Assembly (NCBI GenBank): GCA_037179385.1
Contig: CM074179.1
Location: 36,693,224 to 36,757,223 of the forward strand
Source: Holothuria scabra
Lineage: Eukaryota; Echinodermata; Holothuroidea; Aspidochirotida; Holothuriidae
Direction of reading: 5' to 3'
DNA: 64,000 nucleotides
The notes beneath the pieces are model-generated. The model ran no database searches and was not told where the DNA came from. It saw only the letters and a list, made by a program, of their open reading frames with translations. Below are positions 24,640 to 35,485 of the stretch, in pieces. Each line of letters begins with the position of its first letter. The first letter of the stretch is position 1. The translations under genes and the position numbers were made by a program.

Positions 24640-24905
24640 ATAACTCTTCTTTTCAACAAAGCCACGGGAAGTTATGCAACGTGAGCACATTGTGTCAGAT
24701 TTCCTTTGTTTTTCTTTGGATTTGGCATTACTAGAAACCATATGTACTGTATAGAGAACCATGTAAGTAAATATTCGGTGCAGCAGCTTTACACTATAAA
24801 TAGAAAGAATGTGATGCCACATTAATGTGCCGTGATAACATCACAGATTTCCCATAATGCACTAAATCTGAAGAAAAAAATCAGTGTATTTGAAAATTTG
24901 TGTCT
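24640..24905 (+). repeat. Dispersed ~300-bp repeat, copy 2
   Basis: Same-orientation diverged copy of 4295-4635, sharing 'caacaaagcca', 'tcctttgtttttctttgg', 'gcagcag', 'atgtgccgtgataacatc' and 'ataatgcactaaatctgaag'. No open frame or terminal repeat. Confidence 0.5.
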
Positions 24906-25107
24906 TCAAAAGGCTATATGATGTAGAAATTCAGTTTTCACCTGGAAGATAAAATGTTTCCCTATATTTTGTAGTCAACAAATCTTGCCTCCGAAAATTT
25001 CCTTTATTTCGAGTGCATAGATTACCTGATTCACTGAATTACATGTATGAATAGATCAAACTTGAATCGGCAGGTAAACATTGGGAAAATGCTCCTTTAA
25101 AATGAGT

Positions 25108-25215
25108 ACAGAACGTTAAGTTTGATAGAGTTTTGCGACCCAGTTTCCAACATATTGGTTCATGTCGAGCCGGCCAAGGCCTTTTCTGCCAGTTGTGGCT
25201 CACTGGCTTGCACAA
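25108..25215 (-). repeat. SINE-A copy (truncated)
   Basis: Shares 'tttgatagagtttt', 'cagtttccaac', 'gttcatgtcgagccggcca' and 'tggctcactggcttg' with the copy at 7959-8206. The tRNA-like head is missing. Confidence 0.6.
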
Positions 25216-25381
25216 CAGTTGTCACATAATCAGCTTCATTATTAAGCCCCGTGTAGTTAATATCTTCATTGGAGAGAAAACAATTTCAAAACAAAAGATG
25301 TTTTTCTTTTCATCATGCTTCAACATTATTACAGATAGCAAAATGTGCACAAATAGTTATAAAAAGAAATGAACTATTTAC

Positions 25382-25498
25382 CTCTGAGAACTAAACACAT
25401 CAACAATGCGATGATAAGAAGACATATTGATATAACGATCGTGAACATCCAAAATAGGTTTGTGTTGAACGATGTCATTGGCGAGTCGGTTGGTTGAG
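25382..25498 (-). CDS. Transmembrane exon of the receptor
   Basis: A 117-bp exon, acceptor TACATGTAG, donor AGAG|GTAAAT, phase 1 in and phase 1 out. It encodes QPTDSPMTSFNTN, then a hydrophobic helix LFWMFTIVISICLLIIALLM continuing CLVL and an R before the splice. The hydrophobic span of about 24 residues flanked by Thr/Ser/Pro-rich (outside) and basic (inside, next exon) residues is a single-pass type I transmembrane segment. Phase-1 entry matches the phase-1 exit of all the Ig exons at 48.5-51.6 kb on the same strand, so it is the likely link between an Ig ectodomain and the NACHT cytoplasmic part. The intervening intron would be about 23 kb. Confidence 0.7.
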
Positions 25499-26176
25499 CT
25501 ACATGTAGTTTTGTGAAGAAAGAAGTAATCGGCTGAATAATGTTAATATAATTCTAATGTACGAATTTTTTAGCATTTCGAACTATTGAACGAAACTGCC
25601 TTTGGAAAATAAATGATTCTTTAACGATGAGCACATGACCTCAGTTATTAAAGAAACAAACATGTTCCTGTCTAAAAAAAGGGGGAAAAAATCCGCACCA
25701 ACATATTTAACGCAGGTACAGCTGCCTGCATTTCCTTTTCGAGGTCGTACACAGTAAGAGTCAAGGACTGGATTAAGTGGCCAGAAATTTTCACAGTAAC
25801 ATATTCCGTTCAAAAACATATATACGCAAAATGAGGAAAATTTAAAAAGAAAATTGCCTCGTTAGCTACTTATTGTCTGAAATAATCATGAATGAAGTTT
25901 GTTTCGTCCGTTCAATAAGTCTATTCTTTTTGGAACATATACCAGCTGACGCAAACATTGAACTTGAAAACAGATGTTAGAAAGTATGCAGTGTGTGCAG
26001 TACGATGTTTTTGTCAGACAGATAAACAGCGGCTGGCGGTGAAAGTTTCTGTCAACTGTGGCCTCCATTTCTCAAGACCAGAACTTTGGGTCAGCAGTAA
26101 GTCGGACAGACATTAAAATGGAAAGATTGCATGTTTTCACTTCACATAAACCTATTTTTATAAGGAGACAAAGGTC

Positions 26177-26180
<4 letters not shown>

Positions 26181-26261
<81 letters not shown>
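26181..26261. repeat. (TA)n microsatellite
   Basis: Uninterrupted TA dinucleotides, about 40 units. It abuts the 'AAACCAAAT' end of a PLE fragment. Confidence 0.95.
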
Positions 26262-26265
<4 letters not shown>

Positions 26266-26712
26266 AAATGGAAAAGCACCACACCAGTAAAAACATAAAA
26301 CAAATAGTAAAAACTGGTAAAACAAGAGCATATATTTAGCTTTCAGGACCACCGGCCCCTTCCTCAGAAACGTGTTTAGACAACTAAAAGGCAAAACGAA
26401 AGACAGACACTATAAAACGGATGAAAGGCAAAAAGCACTTACTAGAAATTTAAAAACAGACCCAACCCAACACAAAAGATAAAATGTAAAAACTAGGACC
26501 CTAACAAAGGAGATAAAAGCTAAGTAGAAGCAGGAGACATAAAAGGGGATAAAAAGGCGGCTACAGTCTACGAGCACGTCGTTTTTTGGCTTGACAGTTA
26601 AAACCGTCATTTATGTTGAGACCCTTTGGGTAGACACAATCCAAATTCCAAATCCACTCCCTCTCCTTTTTATCCAAAAGATTATCCCTATCCGAATTGC
26701 GAGAAGACATAT
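26262..26712 (-). mobile_element. Penelope-like element 3' fragment, family 2
   Basis: On the minus strand, 26700-26575 encodes [20 protein letters not shown] followed by LNINDGF, the usual C-terminal end of a PLE GIY-YIG endonuclease (RE..WI..L.T..P.GLN). It is followed by a stop, a noncoding flank with a hammerhead ribozyme motif (26333-26371), and an end in (TA)n at 26261. The body upstream is missing and replaced by another (TA)n tract. It is a different family from the PLEs at 39-44 kb. Confidence 0.65.
26333..26371 (-). ncRNA. Hammerhead ribozyme motif (HHR-1)
   Basis: Core CTGAGGA, a stem II region 'AGGGGCCGGTGGTCCT', then GAAA, then GCTA at the expected cleavage triplet position. Helix I is short (TT/AA adjacent). 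Minimal hammerheads with very short helix III are known from PLE flanks. Confidence 0.55.
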
Positions 26713-26870
<158 letters not shown>

Positions 26871-27106
26871 AGATCCTTGATTATGACGCAACACGATGCG
26901 CGTCTTTATTATTTCGTAACAATCTTCTTTATTATTTCGTAACGCTCTAATCTCTGCTATTAACGCAATCTGGCATTGTGTATGTTTAAATTTTAAGCTT
27001 TGTTCATTTGTCACCGAGGAAAGCCCCAGGTGGGGCGGAAATATCTGACTGCAAAAAATTAGTACTCTCTTTTGTCCATCTCTGTCTCTTCGGATTATCC
27101 TCTAAT
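26871..27106 (+). mobile_element. PLE flank fragment, family 3
   Basis: Noncoding flank carrying a hammerhead motif (27010-27049), followed 58 bp later by (TA)n at 27107-27125, the same end structure as the other PLE fragments. Contains a duplicated 'cttctttattatttcgtaac' segment. No coding part remains. Confidence 0.5.
27010..27049 (+). ncRNA. Hammerhead ribozyme motif (HHR-2)
   Basis: Helix I GTCA/TGAC pairs perfectly across the motif. The core is CCGAGGA (canonical CTGANGA with one change), stem II is GCCCC-aggt-GGGGC, followed by GGAAA and TATC at the cleavage position. The core substitution may reduce activity. Confidence 0.55.
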
Positions 27107-27125
27107 TATATATATATATATATAT
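27107..27125. repeat. (TA)n microsatellite
   Basis: About nine TA units at the end of the PLE flank. Confidence 0.9.
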
Positions 27126-27244
27126 CCTGGTCGTGACTTAATTTTCTCTCTGTATTTATTTCTTATTTCCCTTGTTCATTAGGGCTAATGCCAATGCTTG
27201 GGACTAATTTCAATTTCAAAATCGAACTTTAATACTCCTTTTGA

Positions 27245-27247
<3 letters not shown>
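27126..27247 (+). repeat. SINE-B tail
   Basis: Starts 'tcctggtcgtgac', the 3' end of the tRNA-like head seen at 52111-52181, and continues with the SINE-B body ('gggctaatgccaatgc', 'ggactaatttcaattt', 'caaaatcgaacttta', 'gaccta'), ending in (TA)n. The 5' part of the head is missing. Confidence 0.7.

Positions 27248-27322
<75 letters not shown>
27248..27322. repeat. (TA)n microsatellite
   Basis: About 37 TA units between a SINE-B tail and a PLE terminal repeat. Confidence 0.95.
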
Positions 27323-27326
<4 letters not shown>

Positions 27327-27516
27327 AAATAACAAAAGAACCCCAAAAATGGATACATTCATTTCCAACTAAATTATAATATAAATCCGTGAATACAAAA
27401 TATTTCGGGCTTAAATTACACAGCCCTTCGTCAGTTGTACAAAAACACTATAGTGCAAAAAAAGACTGTATACACGTACTCGTTCTGCTTCCTCGCTTAG
27501 GTATCACACGGCTTTT
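27323..27516 (-). mobile_element. Solo PLE terminal repeat (same family as 39-44 kb PLEs)
   Basis: Nearly identical to 42140-42333, the region upstream of the 996-codon PLE frame, from 'aaaccaaataac' to 'cgcttaggtatca'. This is a PLE pseudo-LTR without coding sequence. Its 3' side (minus strand) ends directly in (TA)n. Confidence 0.75.
27394..27439 (-). ncRNA. Hammerhead ribozyme motif (HHR-3)
   Basis: Helix I TACAA/TTGTA, core CTGACGA, stem II GGGCT/AGCCC, GAAA, then TATT with the cleavage position after it. All conserved core positions are intact. Confidence 0.65.
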
Positions 27517-29679
27517 ACAGTGCAATAGACACAACAGACAGCAAATAGCCCGCCATCTATTTTGAGTTCTCTTCTCTGATTGGCTGCTGAAAACGGTTAG
27601 TGACGTCACTCATTGAAAAAAAACCGTCTATCAACATCGTCTGTTGCGTATGCATAACCATATGCACGGTACAGTTTGCCATTGGTTGGGGATGAACGTA
27701 TTTTAGAAAACTAACAAATCACAGAGAGTTGAAATTTTACGAAGACCTTTAGAAATGAATATTCATCTGCGCTGGATAAAAAAAATCACCACAGCGATGA
27801 CGTTTACTCTGGTTAATGTTGTGTAAGTTTTAAGGTAAGAAAACAAAGCTGAATATGTCCAAAATTCTCTATGTAACAGATATATAATAGTTAATTAGCG
27901 CAGAAGAGAATTTTCTCTTCTTTCGTTTGGTATGAAGCTCTTTTAGTGTTCTGATGTAGTTTTTCTGATATTGTTTCATCCTTTTAGACTACTATTTTTG
28001 TTATCCCGAGTGTTTACCTGGGTCAGCATATGCTGTTATACGGTCCCGTTGGGCGAATTTTTTCGTTAACCATATGTTCTGCGTAGCCTACACGGTACAT
28101 CATACATGTATATGTTCCGTTTACTATTACGAACAGAGTTAACGATAGTACTTTGTATTACGTGAGGAAAATGACAGAACTAACGTTAGTATTCTAAGTA
28201 TTGGCCGTACAACTGTAGCATACCCCGTCAATAATAAACCTCACCTCGCCTCCGGAGGTGCAGTCACAGTGAACCACAAAGTGACAAAATACTAGGCTTA
28301 AGTTAGGGCCTAGCCTAATCATGTTAGCCTAACTTGGGCTATGCCTTGGCCTAATTTGCATTATTTTAAAGAATGGCCAGTGCACGGGACTGCGTTTGCC
28401 CCTCCACTGAAAACTAGCTGGAGGCTCAGTGGACTTACGCCTAGGCTAGGCCTAGGTCTAGATCTTTTTTCTAAAATACTTGTATAAATTACACATAGCC
28501 TGCTAGTTATTGTGTTGCAAAATAACACCAACTCATCAAACGCTGATGCGACTGTGCCTCCACATGGCAGTTCATAATGAAGTTTTTACATGCATTCAAG
28601 TTTTTCTCAGGAATGGGGCCAAACTTGTATTCCATGTCAGGCCCACACCGAATTTACGCAAAGAAAAACAAAAGAAAACATAGTGGTACAGTAAGGGAAA
28701 TGCCAACTCCACACTAAAGATCTTTGGTTGTGAATGCACAGAATTCAGACTGGAAAGGGGTAGGGGTATCTTGAGGTAGACAGTACTGGGAAAGGGAGAT
28801 TTTAAGGCAGTTTCCAACAGATCTGTGCTTGCAACCGTGCACAATATTTGGTGATCGTCAAATTTGATAAATTTGTTGTTCAGGTATGGCACACATACTG
28901 TGTGACAATGTCATTTATTATTGTTGCATAACCCTGACAATAATTTTATATTAGCCTACACTCTGTACGCACTAACTCCCCTAGGCCTAAGCCAAATACA
29001 CAGTACTCCCATAGAACAAACAGTTGTGAACCCTAAGACTTCTTCTTTCTGAGACTGGGGTGTACTGTAAATTGAATAAATTGGTGGGGCATCTCCCCTC
29101 GTTGCACAACATAATTTGGCATTTAATTCTGTGGTGCAGGGTGTGAGGCATACAAAGTATACAGTATGAGCCTAGGCTAGGTAGCATTAGTGTAGAGCTT
29201 GGCCCATCTATAATGCACTAAAGGTTCACAGAAATTTTAAACTGTTTGCAAAATGTTGTTCTTTCACAGATGTTCATCTCATTTTGACTGCTGTCATCGA
29301 AATGTAGGTGAAGGATGATCTGAGATATTTAAAAGCACCACTCCAGCTTGCCTGGTAGTGGGTGTTGGGTTATGTACTGTATTAACATTCATACAATTAA
29401 AGGTTGCAATTTAGATAAAATAAAATTGGGTTTCATTGGCAAATAACATGAAATGTACAGTAGAAACCAAAAATTTTATTTCATTAGCACAAAAGACCAA
29501 CAGTTTTTTTGCCCGTGATAGCATAGAGGGTGCTTAATTGTAACATGGACTGCACAGTGCAGGTCCATGCTGAATAGTTTATAAAGATATAAAGTATGGT
29601 ATGTAATGCTACTACCAATAGTGAGTTGGGTACTGTCTCCTGTATTTGCAAATAAAGCATTCCAAGTTCATTCAAGAAA
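27517..29679. other. Upstream region of the transposase-like gene
   Basis: No coding exon recognised. It has short 'ggcctag' rich repeats near 28300-28460 ('cctaggctaggcctaggtctag'). Any promoter or 5' noncoding exon of the gene at 29680 would lie here, but I cannot identify one from the sequence. Confidence 0.4.
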
Positions 29680-30876
29680 ATGTCTAGCTACAAGGGTAAG
29701 AGTTTCGAGGCCAAAGGAAAATCTGGCCAGCACAAACGATACTACAAGGGCAAATCATCTTCTTCAAAGAAGAGAAAAACTGCTCTAGAATTGTCAGTTG
29801 GAGAATATGTAGTTTTCCGTCAGGAATCCAAAATTCTGTTAGGGGTAGTATCTAGAAAAGTAAAGGATGGAGTGTATGAATTAGCATCTTGTCAAAATAA
29901 TTCCTGCACAGAAAAGCATGTTGTAACTAAACACAATGCCCCAAAGCCTATAGAATCACTAAGCATACCAAAGGAAAGGTTACAGCCCAAGTTAGATGTA
30001 CTTACCATTTGGGACTTCAGTGGAGAATTTTTGGCCTTAGTGCCAGGAAAAGTGGTTCAAGTAAAACAAAATAGCATATGGATGAAACCCTCCCAGGAAT
30101 TTTGCAAACATGCTGTGCATGTTAACTTAAATGACTTATGTCTGAATCCATATCAAGAGTTAAAATTTACTCTAGAAAAATGGAATGATCAGGTTGACGT
30201 AGGAGATATGTGTTTTATTTCAAGTATTCTAACTATTACTCAAAAAGAAGTTGACAAACTAGAGAGATCATACAGAGAATCATTAATGGCGATACACAGT
30301 ACTGAAAGAGAAAAGTCTGACTTGGATGAGAAGTTTCACAAACTACAGGCAACTTTTGAAAGGGCATCAGGCATTGTGTTGGAACTCAGAAATAAACTTC
30401 TGAGTGTTCAGACAGAGAATGCTAAGAGGGTCCAAACACTTGTTCAAATCATTTCAAAACAGAAAGAAACCCTTGATAGGTATGAAAAAGAACTCCTTGC
30501 CTTCAACAGTTACATGATCTCACTCCGAACTGCCTATCAAGAACAAGAAAATAAACTGAAAGAAATTACACAAAAATGGATGGCTGATCGAAGAAAGCTA
30601 AAAAAAGTAGAGTTAGAAAATGAAAGTTTAAAAGGTCAAGTTGCAACCTTATCTAAAACTGTCGAAATTGAAAAGCAGAAACAAAATGCAATGGCATCAT
30701 CACTAATGGAAATACGGCCCACTCCCTCTACCAGTGCTTCTGGAATGCTTTTGATGTCGAGGAAAGCTGGAAGTAGCAAGCGGCCATCAGCATGTATTCC
30801 AGTGGTACGCCCAGATGTGTCTGCTTGCATAGCTAGCGCCAAGTCGCTAGAAAGAAGAGCCAAACAGATTGGACAG
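29680..30876 (+). CDS. Exon 1 of the transposase-like gene
   Basis: ATG at 29680 in 'aagaaaatgtct'. 399 codons to the donor GGACAG|GTGAGT in phase 0. Contains the basic N-terminus, the VGEYVVFRQ module and the coiled coil. Reading on past the donor meets a stop at 30951. Confidence 0.7.
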
Positions 30877-33800
30877 GTGAGTTTACCAGTAACCTGGGTC
30901 TGCAATAGCCAGTACTGCATCACAACTTGCGATGCAATTAACGCACAATAATGATTTGTGAAACAAATCTGCAAATCAATTGAAATAAATTCAAATCATT
31001 TGGAATTTGTGCAGGAATTCCAGATGGCTTCCTGACAAGAATGGGATTTAACTTCATTTCATACCTAATATTTATATGTCAATTCCAACCTAAATACTAT
31101 CATGAAAATGAATAAATTCTCTCTACTGGATGTTTTGAATAATTCATAAATTACACATGCTTGCTTGGGCCCGTCTCGCCAGCCTGAAGTCTTCTGTGGA
31201 TGTGTACAGGTATGTGTACTATGATCTATCCTGTATTGCACATGCTCTGAATTAGTATATTCCAGTATGAATTGAAGTAAGTGCATATACAGTATTAATG
31301 TATTTTCATGTAAGCTCGGTAAGTAAGATAGGCAGGAATTTAACACAGTTTGTTTTAGGAAGAATCATGTAGGTGTCTCTCAGCAGTGAATAGTAGCACA
31401 AGCATATTGTATTGAATGTTCACAAACTTCTGATCGTAATTTTTTTCTTTTCGTGTGTGTAAAGATCCTTGAAGTTATCACTTGCCAGGACCAAAGTACA
31501 TCAGATGAAGACATTGTTGCTGTGCTTGCTGAATACTTTAAGCGAAATCCCAAAATTCTGAGTCTTACAGCTGAAAGAACTAAGTCATTACTGACAATGA
31601 AAGGTAAGATGACTTCTGATTCAGCAAAGTTTATTCACCGTAGCTCTTTTTTTTATCTCTTACCATTCCTACTCATTTGCTTTTTGTACCCTTCCTGCTG
31701 GTAGTGTTTTGTAGCCCTGGGTGGTCATTTAAGGTACAAAAAGGATGTTGCAACACCCACCCAGAAGCAAGACAAGTGCAGAAATATCAATGTGGAAAAA
31801 CCACAAAACAAGCATACTGTAATAGCCTATGTTTGATATCATTCATGAGGTACTGTTGAAATTGTTCCATGAAGCTTGTTTTAGTAAGTAGTTTGCAGTA
31901 GGAAGTTTATTAATTTCTACCTTTAATTGAAAATGAGGATACCCAGCCTGAAAATCAATTTCACTCTTTTATGTAGAGTATTGAAATGACTGGACTGATT
32001 TACAACTATTTAAATTTATAGTATTTATAAATTTTTTCCTTGCACAGAACTATCCCCAGCGAATGCTGCAGACCTCAAAATTCTATTGCGTTTGCCAATG
32101 CACAAGCTAAGAATGCTCAGGACACTATTGAAAAATGCAGGTGTCAACATCATTCCAAGTGAAAAGTCAATCTGCCAAGAACTACTGGGTATGTATGTAC
32201 TTTTTTGTGCCTCAAAGGCAAGCTGTGGATTAAAATTGGCGTAAGTTTGTCTTAAAACAAGTTTTTTCAAGGACCCAATGACAAGAGATGCCGATGCAGG
32301 TCCTTTAGCACATGTTTCTTCCTTAAGTAAACCCATCCAATATGGCAAAATATTGGCCCAAATACCCAATTCAAGCATAGATATGGAAGACATAGGCATT
32401 GTTCACCTACTTTTGGTAGAATGCAGACTTTTGGTAGAATATATTGGCTTACAAAAGTTATATGGATGGTGTGGCCTAGCCAGACTTTCCAATGTAAGAG
32501 AAAGTTAAGGTATGTGAACCCTCTCCTGGGAGTGGGTGTCTAAGGGGATGGGTTGTCCCCTCCTTAATAAAGTTTTGAGATAGTAAATGCAGTAAAATGT
32601 TGAATGGTGCAATATTTGCAATCTTTGAATGTAAATTTGTTTCCACAGATTTTCATTTTTGTCTGTCAATTTTTATATTCGTGATGTTTTAATGTAATTG
32701 TGCATTTTTATGGCCGTATTCACCTTTATAGTACGGCGAATTTAATGGTAAAATTTCTTTGCTGTAATGGTCGTTGGCCTTTTTGAGCGAGCAGTTTCAA
32801 TTGAGGCTGTTATGCATGTGATAAGTAATGAATACCCATATGCAAAACAGCGTAGAAAAAATTTGTGTTCTCAAGTCAGTATTTAGATGGCCTTGCAGTT
32901 TTTAATACACTTTTCAGTACACTTCAAAAAGCAAGTGGCCAGAGATGCTGAACATAGTATTTTTACATAGCTTGGTATCACTTTCCAAAGCTTAGAAAAG
33001 GTCATATAGTTTATTTGCCATTCCTGTTTTTATCCAGGGCGACAAAGGAGGTAACTCTACCAAACTGGGACTACAGGTTGTCAACTTGGAAAGCTGTAAT
33101 TCACCGGACAAGACTGACATTATTGCCTTGTACGAAGCCTATGACAGCATTGAAAACCTCAAAACTATCTTTGGTTCTTTCACAGAGGACTTCATCTCGC
33201 TTCAAAGGGAAGGTTTCACAATAACTGCTGGAGAGAGTAATTATCCTTTAAATGTTTTTTTATTCGGTGATTACGAATTTCTCTGTAAAGTAGTTGGCCA
33301 TATGGGGGCTTCAGCAACCTATCCTTGTTTGTGGTGTTACACAAAATTATCTGACCTATGTAACAATAATGGGCCACATACTCCTATGCTTTGGAGTGAA
33401 GAGACACAAAATTTTCATAATAATCCTTCTTGGCCACCTAACCGAACTGTTACTGATATGCAACAGGATCTTGTTAGAAATAAAGAAGATCCGAGAAGAG
33501 GAGGGGACCCCAGGGCTAATGGGGCTAGTCATCATTCCATTGCTCACGATCCCATATTACCAATTTTAACTCATGTTGACCACATCATTCCTCCATCCCT
33601 CCATATTTTATTGGGACTTGTTGTGAGATACTACAAATATTTAGAGACTTACTGCCGCAGCGTTGACCATGGTTCTTTGGGAGAACGAAATGAAGAGTTG
33701 TTTAAGGAGTGGGAGGAAGCCTCTACTCTTACAAAAACTACTGAGATTGATTACCTCAGACTTAAAGACTGTGTTAGAGAAGAAGAGGAAATGTTGAAAG

Positions 33801-34786
33801 CTTTCAAAAAAGCAAACAGTTATGGAAGTGTGCCAGCTAGAAATGTAGGATGTAGTTTGCCTTTATGTGCAGTTTCAGCAAGTGATATAACAGGTAATGT
33901 TGATTGGATTCAGTGTGTGCAGTGTGGAGTAGATGGTGACAGTGGGTGGTATCACTTGAGTTGTCTAAGATTAACAGAACAGACAGCTGCTTCATTCTCC
34001 ATTTGTCCTATGTGTAAAGGAGATGTGAATGATGAGGAGAGTGTGCTCACATGGCAAAAGGAGCACATTGCTGAAAGAAAACTTGAGATGAAACATTCCA
34101 AATTGTCATATGATAAGGCAAAATCAAGTCTTGATTCTATCTATGAGAAAGTTTTAGCAACCCGTGGCCCAGTAGAAATGCGTCTTAATGAAATCTTAGA
34201 GAAAGATGTTGGAGTAGTAAAACAGGCCTACCATTCCCAATGCTTTGTAGGAAACCATTGCAAAATTATTCTCAAAGAGATTGACAGATTATTGGTAGTT
34301 ATTGAGGATGAAGGTATGAAACAAAAGTTGGGGAAGTTGTTCAAAAGTCTCAGGGAAATATTTTTGTTTTTTGAAGCACGGTTTCTCTCTGCAGATGAGG
34401 TAAAAGAACTTTGTTGTTTATGCTGGAACCTAGGACAGTGGTTTCCAGTTAAATTTCCAGAGGAGAGAATTCCTCCAAAGCTACATTTTTTAATTGCCCA
34501 TATACCAGAATGTGCAATGGCATGGGGCACAATAGGATTGCTCGGAGAGCATGGACTGGAAAGTGTTCATGCAACCTTCAATGCAGAGGAAAGAGTTTAT
34601 GCCTGCATTAGAGAAAAAAGAGAGAGGTTGCTTCACATTTACAACCAGCATGGCCAGAGATCAATGGTAGACAAAACTTTAATATCAGTTGTGAGACGAA
34701 AATGTGTTTCACCACATTGTGACGGAAGGTATAAGGTATTAGATGGCGTAAGGAAGTGCCAAAAATGTGGTCAGTCATGTGATTAA
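29680..34786 (+). CDS. Transposase-like protein with coiled coil and PHD finger (five exons)
   Basis: Proposed exons: 29680-30876, 31465-31603, 32048-32188, 32218-32240 and 33038-34786, all with GT-AG sites and matching phases (0, 1, 1, 0), giving about 1080 residues. The N-terminus is basic (KGKSFEAKGKSGQHKRYYKG). A small module LSVGEYVVFRQESKILLGVV follows, then a long coiled coil (about residues 190-340). After the microexon the protein reads LWIKIG|GDKGGNS, then FLFGDYEFLC..., a CLWC pair, a C4HC3 PHD finger (CVQC ... WYHLSC ... CPMC) and LLGEHGLESVHATFN. The D, D and E in GDKGG, GDYEF and GEHGLES look like an RNase-H-fold DDE triad, by inference. A C-terminal zinc-ribbon-like CQKCGQSC ends it. 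I believe such proteins are widespread in invertebrates as uncharacterised or transposon-derived genes. It lies antisense inside the proposed receptor intron. Confidence 0.75.
31465..31603 (+). CDS. Exon 2 of the transposase-like gene
   Basis: Acceptor GTGTGTAAAG, donor AAAG|GTAAGA; phase 0 in, phase 1 out. Encodes ILEVITCQDQSTSDEDIVAV and following helix-rich sequence ending LLTMKG. Confidence 0.65.
32048..32188 (+). CDS. Exon 3 of the transposase-like gene
   Basis: Acceptor TCCTTGCACAG, donor CTGG|GTATGT; phase 1 in and out. Reads ELSPANAADLKILLRLPMHK ... NIIPSEKSICQELLG, possibly a small helical DNA-binding segment. Confidence 0.65.
32218..32240 (+). CDS. 23-bp microexon of the transposase-like gene
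   Basis: Acceptor CCTCAAAG, donor GGC|GTAAGT. It enters in phase 1 and leaves in phase 0, encoding GKLWIKIG. This completes the LWIKIG-GDKGG motif when joined to the exon at 33038. Without it, exons 3 and 5 would be out of frame. Confidence 0.6.
33038..34786 (+). CDS. Last exon of the transposase-like gene
   Basis: Acceptor TTTTTATCCAG, phase 0, beginning GDKGGNSTKLGLQVVN. 582 codons to the stop at 34784-34786. Holds the putative catalytic core, the PHD finger (about 33845-34020) and the C-terminal CQKCGQSC. The first internal ATG (33086) lies inside the core, so it is not the true start. Confidence 0.75.
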   Translation, partial: GDKGGNSTKLGLQVVNLESCNSPDKTDIIALYEAYDSIENLKTIFGSFTEDFISLQREGFTITAGESNYPLNVFLFGDYEFLCKVVGHMGASATYPCLWCYTKLSDLCNNNGPHTPMLWSEETQNFHNNPSWPPNRTVTDMQQDLVRNKEDPRRGGDPRANGASHHSIAHDPILPILTHVDHIIPPSLHILLGLVVRYYKYLETYCRSVDHGSLGERNEELFKEWEEASTLTKTTEIDYLRLKDCVREEEEMLKAFKKANSYGSVPARNVGCSLPLCAVSASDITGNVDWIQCVQCGVDGDSGWYHLSCLRLTEQTAASFSICPMCKGDVNDEESVLTWQKEHIAERKLEMKHSKLSYDKAKSSLDSIYEKVLATRGPVEMRLNEILEKDVGVVKQAYHSQCFVGNHCKIILKEIDRLLVVIEDEGMKQKLGKLFKSLREIFLFFEARFLSADEVKELCCLCWNLGQWFPVKFPEERIPPKLHFLIAHIPECAMAWGTIGLLGEHGLESVHATFNAEERVYACIREKRERLLHIYNQHGQRSMVDKTLISVVRRKCVSPHCDGRYKVLDGVRKCQKCGQSCD

Positions 34787-34949
34787 ATGTTAAATTAATA
34801 CTGTTCTTTCATTATTTTAGAATGTTTCATGTATTCAGGGCATGCTTATTGCAGCTTTTATTATTAGAAATTTTCATCTTTAATCAAATGTATGTCAGGA
34901 TGCTAAATAACTTGTAATTGCCTCTTTCCGGTATTTTCAAAATTGCAGT

Positions 34950-35256
34950 TGTCCGGGGCTCATATGCAAAGTATATGTTTATTCTTATTCACAGTCAGCA
35001 CTTTATAATAGGTTGCTTGCCAAAGATTGACCTGCCAAGTTCATCCTTTTTCTGAATAGGTAAATTTATTTAAAAGGTATTAAACAAAGGAAGCCACTAA
35101 CATTAACTTACAGTATTTTCTTAGTTACTGTTGTAAGGGGTTCATATGAAAAGTATCTAAAAAGTATCTAAGTTTGTTTATATACACCGTCAGTACTTAA
35201 ATAGGTTGCTTGCCAAAGATAAACCTGCCAAGTTCATCCTTTACTGAATTTATTAT
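34950..35256 (+). repeat. Tandem duplication in the 3' flank of the transposase-like gene
   Basis: Two diverged units of about 190 bp share 'catatgaaaagtat'-like sequence, 'gtcagtac'/'gtcagcac', 'ataggttgcttgccaaagat' and 'cctgccaagttcatcctt'. They lie between the stop codon and the candidate poly(A) signal, so both could be in the 3' UTR. Confidence 0.65.
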
Positions 35257-35323
35257 TTTATACTGTTTAGTAATTGACAGCCTTGAGATGTTAATGAGAT
35301 GGTCATTCCCCAACCTTATTTTC

Positions 35324-35329
35324 AATAAA
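35324..35329 (+). promoter_or_regulatory. Candidate poly(A) signal AATAAA
   Basis: AATAAA 540 bp after the stop codon of the transposase-like gene; another lies at about 35803. Use is not shown by sequence alone. Confidence 0.35.
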
Positions 35330-35485
35330 AATTTGGTTGAAACCAACTCTGTCCAGACTCAGAACTAACTTCAGCTATCTACATATAGGGGTTTTTTAGA
35401 TTTCCAGTTGGGAGTTAACTGTTTAAAGTATAATGCGGTTTTTACAAACAGAGTCATTTCTTGCCAGACCTTTGACTCACAATCT

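Noticed and set aside
32278..32508. Plus-strand frame of 76 codons inside the transposase-like gene
   Set aside because: It lies in the intron between the microexon (ends 32240) and the last exon (33038) and would break the LWIKIG-GDKGG join.
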